Assembly (NCBI RefSeq): GCF_024713975.1
Contig: NC_091104.1
Coordinates: 10,125,580 to 10,189,579 of the forward strand
Length of the DNA stretch: 64,000 nucleotides
Direction of reading: 5' to 3'
Origin: Paralichthys olivaceus
Taxonomy: Eukaryota; Chordata; Actinopteri; Pleuronectiformes; Paralichthyidae
Below the pieces are notes generated by a model. That model was not told the DNA's origin and ran no database searches. It saw only the letters and a program-made list of their open reading frames with translations. Both the position numbers and the translations under genes were made by a program. Below, piece by piece: positions 55,301 through 64,000 of this stretch (its first letter is position 1; the number at the start of each line of letters is the position of its first letter).

Positions 55301-58300
55301 CCTATAGGAGTTCAAGATATTGTTCAATAACTTTTTTTCTGAAGGTCATAGAGACTTGGAAGTTGGTTCCATCTCCACTAATGTGGCTCTGCCCGATCCA
55401 TTGGGACCATCCCCGAGCTTCTATGACCTTCGGAAATGGTGAAACCACCAAATCTATAAAAAAAAGTACAAGATATTTTTGAATAACTTTTCTTCTGAAA
55501 GTCCTAGAGACTTGTGCATTTCATGATTAATAAAGGGTGGCCTGCCACACAACCACACCGAATTTCAGCACGTTTCGAGCAAGCAGCGCGGAGTTATTCC
55601 AATTAATCCCTAATATGGGTTAGGGTTGCAATTAGGGTTAGGGTTAGGGTTGCAATTAGGGTTAGGGTTAGGGTTGTGATTAGGGTTAGGGTTGCTATTA
55701 GGGTTAGGGTTAGGGATGAATACCCATTGGAGCTCAAGATATTCTTCAATAACTTTTTTTCTGTAGGTCATAGAGACTTGGAAGTTGGTTCCATCTCCAC
55801 TAATGTGGCTATGCCCGATCCATTGGTACCACCCCCGAGCTTCTACGACCTTTGGAAGGGGTAGGGTTAGGGTTGTGATTAGTGTTTGATTTTTTGGTTG
55901 TGATTAGGGTTAGGGTTAGGGATGAAAACCTATAGGAGTTCAAGATATTGTTCAATAACTTTTTTTCTGAAGGTCATAGAGACTTGGAAGTTGGTTCCAT
56001 CTCCACTAATGTGGCTCTGCCCGATACATTGGGACCATCCCCGAGCTTCTACGACCTTCGGAAATGGTGAAACCACCAAATCTATAAAAAAAAGTACAAG
56101 ATATTTTTGAATAACTTTTCTTCTGAAAGTCCTAGAGACTTGTGCATTTTATGATTAATAAAGGGTGGCCTGCCACACAACCACACCGAATTTCAGCACG
56201 TTTCGAGCAAGCAGCGCGGAGTTATTCCAATTAATCCCTAATATGGGTTAGGGTTGCAATTAGGGTTAGGGTTAGGGTTGCAATTAGGGTTAGGGTTAGG
56301 GTTGTGATTAGGGTTAGGGTTAGGGTTGCTATTAGGGTTAGGGTTAGGGATGAATACCCATTGAAGCTCAAGATATTCTTCAATAACTTTTTTTCTGTAG
56401 GTCATAGAGACTTGGAAGTTGGTTCCATCTCCACTAATGTGGCTATGCCCGATCCATTGGTACCACCCCCGAGCTTCTACGACCTTTGGAAGGGGTAGGG
56501 TTAGGGTTGTGATTAGTGTTTGATTTTTTGGTTGTGATTAGGGTTAGGGTTAGGGATGAAAACCTATAGGAGTTCAAGATATTGTTCAATAACTTTTTTT
56601 CTGAAGGTCATAGAGACTTGGAAGTTGGTTCCATCTCCACTAATGTGGCTCTGCCCGATCCATTGGGACCATCCCCGAGCTTCTATGACCTTCGGAAATG
56701 GTGAAACCACCAAATCTATAAAAAAAAGTACAAGATATTTTTGAATAACTTTTCTTCTGAAAGTCCTAGAGACTTGTGCATTTCATGATTAATAAAGGGT
56801 GGCCTGCCACACAACCACACCGAATTTCAGCACGTTTCGAGCAAGCAGCGCGGAGTTATTCCAATTAATCCCTAATATGGGTTAGGGTTGCAATTAGGGT
56901 TAGGGTTAGGGTTGCAATTAGGGTTGTGATTAGGGTTAGGGTTAGGGTTGCAATTAGGGTTAGGGTTAGGGTTGTGATTAGGGTTAGGGTTAGGGTTGCT
57001 ATTAGGGTTAGGGTTAGGGATGAATACCCATTGGAGCTCAAGATATTCTTCAATAACTTTTTTTCTGTAGGTCATAGAGACTTGGAAGTTGGTTCCATCT
57101 CCACTAATGTGGCTATGCCCGATCCATTGGTACCACCCCCGAGCTTCTACGACCTTTGGAAGGGGTAGGGTTAGGGTTGTGATTAGTGTTTGATTTTTTG
57201 GTTGTGATTAGGGTTAGGGTTAGGGATGAAAACCTATAGGAGTTCAAGATATTGTTCAATAACTTTTTTTCTGAAGGTCATAGAGACTTGGAAGTTGGTT
57301 CCATCTCAACTAATGTGGCTCTGCCCGATCCATTGGGACCATCCCCGAGCTTCTACGACCTTCGGAAATGGTGAAATCACCAAATCTATAAAAAAAAGTA
57401 CAAGATATTTTTGAATAACTTTTCTTCTGAAAGTCCTAGAGACTTGTGCATTTCATGATTAATAAAGGGTGGCCTGCCACACAACCACACCGAATTTCAG
57501 CACGTTTCGAGCAAGCAGCGCGGAGTTATTCCAATTAATCCCTAATATGGGTTAGGGTTGCAATTAGGGTTAGGGTTAGGGTTGCAATTAGGGTTAGGGT
57601 TAGGGTTGTGATTAGGGTTAGGGTTAGGGTTGCTATTAGGGTTAGGGTTAGGGATGAATACCCATTGGAGCTCAAGATATTCCTCAATAACTTTTTTTCT
57701 GTAGGTCATAGAGACTTGGAAGTTGGTTCCATCTCCACTAATGTGGCTATGCCCGATCCATTGGTACCACCCCCGAGCTTCTACGACCTTTGGAAGGGGT
57801 AGGGTGAGGGTTGTGATTAGTGTTTGATTTTTTGGTTGTGATTAGGGTTAGGGTTAGGGATGAAAACCTATAGGAGTTCAAGATATTGTTCAATAACTTT
57901 TTTTCTGAAGGTCATAGAGACTTGGAAGTTGGTTCCATCTCCACTAATATGGCTCTGCCCGATCCATTGGGACCATCCCCGAGCTTCTACGACCTTCGGA
58001 AATGGTGAAACCACCAAATCTATAAAAAAAAGTACAAGATATTTTTGAATAACTTTTCTTCTGAAAGTCCTAGAGACTTGTGCATTTCATGATTAATAAA
58101 GGGTGGCCTGCCACACAACCACTTCGAATTTCAGCACGTTTCGAGCAAGCAGCGCGGAGTTATTCCAATTAATCCCTAATATGGGTTAGGGTTGCAATTA
58201 GGGTTAGGGTTAGGGTTGCAATTAGGGTTAGGGTTAGGGTTGTGATTAGGGTTAGGGTTAGGGTTGCTATTAGGGTTAGGGTTAGGGATGAATACCCATT

Positions 58301-61300
58301 GGAGCTCAAGATATTCTTCAATAACTTTTTTTCTGTAGGTCATAGAGACTTGGAAGTTGGTTCCATCTCCACTAATGTGGCTATGCCCGATCCATTGGTA
58401 CCACCCCCGAGCTTCTACGACCTTTGGAAGGGGTAGGGTTAGGGTTGTGATTAGTGTTTGATTTTTTGGTTGTGATTAGGGTTAGGGTTAGGGATGAAAA
58501 CCTATAGGAGTTCAAGATATTGTTCAATAACTTTTTTTCTGAAGGTCATAGAGACTTGGAAGTTGGTTCCATCTCCACTAATGTGGCTCTGCCCGATACA
58601 TTGGGACCATCCCCGAGCTTCTACGACCTTCGGAAATGGTGAAACCACCAAATCTATAAAAAAAAGTACAAGATATTTTTGAATAACTTTTCTTCTGAAA
58701 GTCCTAGAGACTTGTGCATTTCATGATTAATAAAGGGTGGCCTGCCACACAACCACACCGAATTTCAGCACGTTTCGAGCAAGCAGCGCGGAGTTATTCC
58801 AATTAATCCCTAATATGGGTTAGGGTTGCAATTAGGGTTAGGGTTAGGGTTGCAATTAGGGTTAGGGTTAGGGTTGTGATTAGGGTTAGGGTTAGGGTTG
58901 CTATTAGGGTTAGGGTTAGGGATGAATACCCATTGGAGCTCAAGATATTCTTCAATAACTTTTTTTCTGTAGGTCATAGAGACTTGGAAGTTGGTTCCAT
59001 CTCCACTAATGTGGCTATGCCCGATCCATTGGTACCACCCCCGAGCTTCTACGACCTTTGGAAGGGGTAGGGTTAGGGTTGTGATTAGTGTTTGATTTTT
59101 TGGTTGTGATTAGGGTTAGGGTTAGGGATGAAAACCTATAGGAGTTCAAGATATTGTTCAATAACTTTTTTTCTGAAGGTCATAGAGACTTGGAAGTTGG
59201 TTCCATCTCCACTAATGTGGCTCTGCCCGATCCATTGGGACCATCCCCGAGCTTCTTTCTACGACCTTCGGAAATGGTGAAACCACCAAATCTATAAAAA
59301 AAAGTACAAGATATTTTTGAATAACTTTTATTCTGAAAGTCCTAGAGACTTGTGCATTTCATGATTAATAAAGGGTGGCCTGCCACACAACCACACCGAA
59401 TTTCAGCACGTTTCGAGCAAGCAGCGCGGAGTTATTCCAATTAATCCCTAATATGGGTTAGGGTTGCAATTAGGGTTAGGGTTAGGGTTGCAATTAGGGT
59501 TAGGGTTAGGGTTGTGATTAGGGTTAGGGTTGCTATTAGGGTTAGGGTTAGGGATGAATACCCATTGGAGCTCAAGATATTCTTCAATAACTTTTTTTCT
59601 GTAGGTCATAGAGACTTGGAAGTTGGTTCCATCTCCACTAATGTGGCTATGCCCGATCCATTGGTACCACCCCCGAGCTTCTACGACCTTTGGAAGGGGT
59701 AGGGTTAGGGTTGTGATTAGTGTTAGATTTTTTGGTTGTGATTAGGGTTAGGGTTAGGGATGAAAACCCATAGGAGTTCAAGATATTGTTCAATAACTTT
59801 TTTTCTGAAGGTCATAGAGACTTGGAAGTTGGTTCCATCTCCACTAATGTGGCTCTGCCCGATCCATTGGGACCATCCCTGAGCTTCTACGACCTTCGAA
59901 AAGGGTCAAACCACCAAATCTTGAATCAAAAGTACGAGATATTTTGCAATAACTTTTCTTCTGAAAGTCATAGAGACTTGGGCATTTCATGATTAATAAA
60001 GGGTAGCCTGCTATGCACCCATCCCAAATTTCAGCACGTTTCGAGCAAGCAGCGCAGAGTTATTCACCCTAAGGTGATATGGGTTAGGGCTGAAATTAGG
60101 GTTAGGGTTAGGGTTGTGATTAGGGTTAGGGTTAGGGTTGCTATTAGGGTTAGGGTTAGGGATGAATACCCATTGGAGCTCAAGATATTCTTCAATAACT
60201 TTTTTTCTGTAGGTCATAGAGACTTGGAAGTTGGTTCCATCTCCACTAATGTGGCTATGCCCGATCCATTGGTACCACCCCCGAGCTTCTACGACCTTTG
60301 GAAGGGGTAGGGTTAGGGTTGTGATTAGTGTTTGATTTTTTGGTTGTGATTAGGGTTAGGGTTAGGGATGAAAACCTATAGGAGTTCAAGATATTGTTCA
60401 ATAACTTTTTTTCTGAAGGTCATAGAGACTTGGAAGTTGGTTCCATCTCAACTAATGTGGCTCTGCCCGATCCATTGGGACCATCCCCGAGCTTCTACGA
60501 CCTTCGGAAATGGTGAAATCACCAAATCTATAAAAAAAAGTACAAGATATTTTTGAATAACTTTTCTTCTGAAAGTCCTAGAGACTTGTGCATTTCATGA
60601 TTAATAAAGGGTGGCCTGCCACACAACCACACCGAATTTCAGCACGTTTCGAGCAAGCAGCGCGGAGTTATTCCAATTAATCCCTAATATGGGTTAGGGT
60701 TGCAATTAGGGTTAGGGTTAGGGTTGCAATTAGGGTTAGGGTTAGGGTTGTGATTAGGGTTAGGGTTAGGGTTGCTATTAGGGTTAGGGTTAGGGATGAA
60801 TACCCATTGGAGCTCAAGATATTCTTCAATAACTTTTTTTCTGTAGGTCATAGAGACTTGGAAGTTGGTTCCATCTCCACTAATGTGGCTATGCCCGATC
60901 CATTGGTACCACCCCCGAGCTTCTACGACCTTTGGAAGGGGTAGGGTTAGGGTTGTGATTAGTGTTTGATTTTTTGGTTGTGATTAGGGTTAGGGTTAGG
61001 GATGAAAACCTATAGGAGTTCAAGATATTGTTCAATAACTTTTTTTCTGAAGGTCATAGAGACTTGGAAGTTGGTTCCATCTCAACTAATGTGGCTCTGC
61101 CCGATCCATTGGGACCATCCCCGAGCTTCTACGACCTTCGGAAATGGTGAAATCACCAAATCTATAAAAAAAAGTACAAGATATTTTTGAATAACTTTTC
61201 TTCTGAAAGTCCTAGAGACTTGTGCATTTCATGATTAATAAAGGGTGGCCTGCCACACAACCACACCGAATTTCAGCACGTTTCGAGCAAGCAGCGCGGA

Positions 61301-63209
61301 GTTATTCCAATTAATCCCTAATATGGGTTAGGGTTGCAATTAGGGTTAGGGTTAGGGTTGCAATTAGGGTTAGGGTTAGGGTTGTGATTAGGGTTAGGGT
61401 TAGGGTTGCTATTAGGGTTAGGGTTAGGGATGAATACCCATTGGAGCTCAAGATATTCCTCAATAACTTTTTTTCTGTAGGTCATAGAGACTTGGAAGTT
61501 GGTTCCATCTCCACTAATGTGGCTATGCCCGATCCATTGGTACCACCCCCGAGCTTCTACGACCTTTGGAAGGGGTAGGGTGAGGGTTGTGATTAGTGTT
61601 TGATTTTTTGGTTGTGATTAGGGTTAGGGTTAGGGATGAAAACCTATAGGAGTTCAAGATATTGTTCAATAACTTTTTTTCTGAAGGTCATAGAGACTTG
61701 GAAGTTGGTTCCATCTCCACTAATATGGCTCTGCCCGATCCATTGGGACCATCCCCGAGCTTCTACGACCTTCGGAAATGGTGAAACCACCAAATCTATA
61801 AAAAAAAGTACAAGATATTTTTGAATAACTTTTCTTCTGAAAGTCCTAGAGACTTGTGCATTTCATGATTAATAAAGGGTGGCCTGCCACACAACCACTT
61901 CGAATTTCAGCACGTTTCGAGCAAGCAGCGCGGAGTTATTCCAATTAATCCCTAATATGGGTTAGGGTTGCAATTAGGGTTAGGGTTAGGGTTGCAATTA
62001 GGGTTAGGGTTAGGGTTGTGATTAGGGTTAGGGTTAGGGTTGCTATTAGGGTTAGGGTTAGGGATGAATACCCATTGGAGCTCAAGATATTCTTCAATAA
62101 CTTTTTTTCTGTAGGTCATAGAGACTTGGAAGTTGGTTCCATCTCCACTAATGTGGCTATGCCCGATCCATTGGTACCACCCCCGAGCTTCTACGACCTT
62201 TGGAAGGGGTAGGGTTAGGGTTGTGATTAGTGTTTGATTTTTTGGTTGTGATTAGGGTTAGGGTTAGGGATGAAAACCTATAGGAGTTCAAGATATTGTT
62301 CAATAACTTTTTTTCTGAAGGTCATAGAGACTTGGAAGTTGGTTCCATCTCCACTAATGTGGCTCTGCCCGATACATTGGGACCATCCCCGAGCTTCTAC
62401 GACCTTCGGAAATGGTGAAACCACCAAATCTATAAAAAAAAGTACAAGATATTTTTGAATAACTTTTCTTCTGAAAGTCCTAGAGACTTGTGCATTTCAT
62501 GATTAATAAAGGGTGGCCTGCCACACAACCACACCGAATTTCAGCACGTTTCGAGCAAGCAGCGCGGAGTTATTCCAATTAATCCCTAATATGGGTTAGG
62601 GTTGCAATTAGGGTTAGGGTTAGGGTTGCAATTAGGGTTAGGGTTAGGGTTGTGATTAGGGTTAGGGTTAGGGTTGCTATTAGGGTTAGGGTTAGGGATG
62701 AATACCCATTGGAGCTCAAGATATTCTTCAATAACTTTTTTTCTGTAGGTCATAGAGACTTGGAAGTTGGTTCCATCTCCACTAATGTGGCTATGCCCGA
62801 TCCATTGGTACCACCCCCGAGCTTCTACGACCTTTGGAAGGGGTAGGGTTAGGGTTGTGATTAGTGTTTGATTTTTTGGTTGTGATTAGGGTTAGGGTTA
62901 GGGATGAAAACCTATAGGAGTTCAAGATATTGTTCAATAACTTTTTTTCTGAAGGTCATAGAGACTTGGAAGTTGGTTCCATCTCCACTAATGTGGCTCT
63001 GCCCGATCCATTGGGACCATCCCCGAGCTTCTATGACCTTCGGAAATGGTGAAACCACCAAATCTATAAAAAAAAGTACAAGATATTTTTGAATAACTTT
63101 TCTTCTGAAAGTCCTAGAGACTTGTGCATTTCATGATTAATAAAGGGTGGCCTGCCACACAACCACACCGAATTTCAGCACGTTTCGAGCAAGCAGCGCG
63201 GAGTTATTC

Positions 63210-63690
63210 CAATTAATCCCTAATATGGGTTAGGGTTGCAATTAGGGTTAGGGTTAGGGTTGCAATTAGGGTTGTGATTAGGGTTAGGGTTAGGGTTGCA
63301 ATTAGGGTTAGGGTTAGGGTTGTGATTAGGGTTAGGGTTAGGGTTGCTATTAGGGTTAGGGTTAGGGATGAATACCCATTGGAGCTCAAGATATTCTTCA
63401 ATAACTTTTTTTCTGTAGGTCATAGAGACTTGGAAGTTGGTTCCATCTCCACTAATGTGGCTCTGCCCGATCCATTGGGACCATCCCCGGGCTTCTACGA
63501 CCTTCGGAAATGGTGAAACCACCAAATCTATAAAAAAAAGTACAAGATATTTTTGAATAACTTTTCTTCTGAAAGTCCTAGAGACTTGTGCATTTCATGA
63601 TTAATAAAGGGTGGCCTGCCACACAACCACACCGAATTTCACCACGTTTCGAGCAAGCAGCGCGGAGTTATTCCAATTAATCCCTAATAT
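63210..63690 (+). repeat. Second copy of the shortened monomer
   Basis: Same 464-bp spacing (63274 to 63738) and same fusion of the first and second internal repeats as at 51,905-52,385. Both share the private change CCCCGGGCTTC, so they descend from one deletion event that was later copied. This copy also has its own change, TTTCACCACGTTTCG, at about 63,637-63,651. Confidence 0.88.
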
Positions 63691-64000
63691 GGGTTAGGGT
63701 TGCAATTAGGGTTAGGGTTAGGGTTGCAATTAGGGTTGTGATTAGGGTTAGGGTTAGGGTTGCAATTAGGGTTAGGGTTAGGGTTGTGATTAGGGTTAGG
63801 GTTAGGGTTGCTATTAGGGTTAGGGTTAGGGATGAATACCCATTGGAGCTCAAGATATTCTTCAATAACTTTTTTTCTGTAGGTCATAGAGACTTGGAAG
63901 TTGGTTCCATCTCCACTAATGTGGCTATGCCCGATCCATTGGTACCACCCCCGAGCTTCTACGACCTTTGGAAGGGGTAGGGTTAGGGTTGTGATTAGTG

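Larger units (their letters stand above)
42641..64000 (+). repeat. Telomere-hexamer-containing satellite array, about 634-bp monomer, continuing past the right edge
   Basis: More than 21 kb of head-to-tail monomers. Junctions of the form ATATGGGTTAGGG occur near 43022, 43655, 44335, 44943, 45559, 46221, 46853, 47461, 48077, 48739, 49371 and 49981, and so on, giving lengths of 608-680 bp, most often 634. Each monomer holds a block of TTAGGG hexamers in which every fourth is replaced by TTGCAA, TTGTGA, TTGCTA or TTGTAA. Then come three related non-telomeric segments, the first two also separated by TTAGGG hexamers. All copies face the same way, with the G-rich strand on plus. Copies are nearly identical by eye. 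The repeated short ORFs (arginine-valine on plus, asparagine-proline on minus) come from the hexamers and are not genes. No monomer matches the expected fourth exon of the myosin gene. Confidence 0.98.

Noticed and set aside
42634..63980. NPNPN-rich and RVRV-rich reading frames repeated about 30 times
   Set aside because: The hexamer period keeps frames open. No start context, splice site or promoter supports them as genes.
42641..64000. CRISPR-like array
   Set aside because: The periodic sequence has no constant short repeat with unique spacers. All segments repeat, and the genome is a vertebrate.
42641..64000. CENP-B box or hammerhead ribozyme in the satellite monomer
   Set aside because: The nearest CENP-B candidate (TTTCGAGCAAGCAGCGCGG) lacks the required CGGG at the right spacing, and no CTGATGA ribozyme core was seen in the monomer.

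Overview
The window is vertebrate nuclear DNA, most likely from a percomorph teleost fish. Genes are split by GT-AG introns, long CA/GT microsatellites are abundant, and several dispersed repeats resemble families I know from fish genomes. Three protein-coding genes and one tRNA gene can be supported. No bacterial or viral genes were seen.

Layout. (1) 1-3,600: a promoter-like region with four forward CCAAT boxes and an RFX-like X-box, then a nine-exon plus-strand gene for a DUF4587 proline-rich protein, orthologous to human C21orf58. (2) 3,698-3,770: a tRNA-Lys(TTT) gene on the minus strand, followed by a small cluster of interleaved inverted repeats. (3) 13,640-5,361, minus strand: atg9a, the autophagy membrane scramblase. 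It has 18 coding exons plus a probable 5' UTR exon, predicts about 872 residues, and carries one short AT-AC (U12-type) intron. A decayed LINE tail lies in another intron. (4) 13,640-20,880: intergenic DNA with microsatellites and an old dispersed repeat. (5) 21,198-42,291: the first three coding exons (93 residues) of an unconventional myosin of the myosin X type, separated by introns of about 12 and 8.5 kb that contain microsatellites, a tRNA-derived SINE-like copy and a foldback MITE.

(6) About 42,640-64,000 and running off the right edge: a head-to-tail satellite array inside what should be intron 3 of the myosin gene. The monomer is about 634 bp. Each contains blocks of vertebrate telomeric hexamers (TTAGGG) in one orientation, where every fourth hexamer is a fixed variant (TTGCAA, TTGTGA, TTGCTA, TTGTAA). 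The rest of the monomer is an internal triplication of an older unit. Two monomer types (A and B) form a 2,518-bp higher-order repeat, and shortened monomers record unequal crossing-over. This array is the most unusual object in the window. It yields dozens of repetitive ORFs that are not genes. Its G-rich strand points to the right edge, so either a subtelomeric position or an assembly join is possible.

The three genes have no obvious joint function; they are ordinary neighbours in a fish chromosome. All product calls rest on reading the translated exons and on remembered similarity to human proteins. No database search was run.
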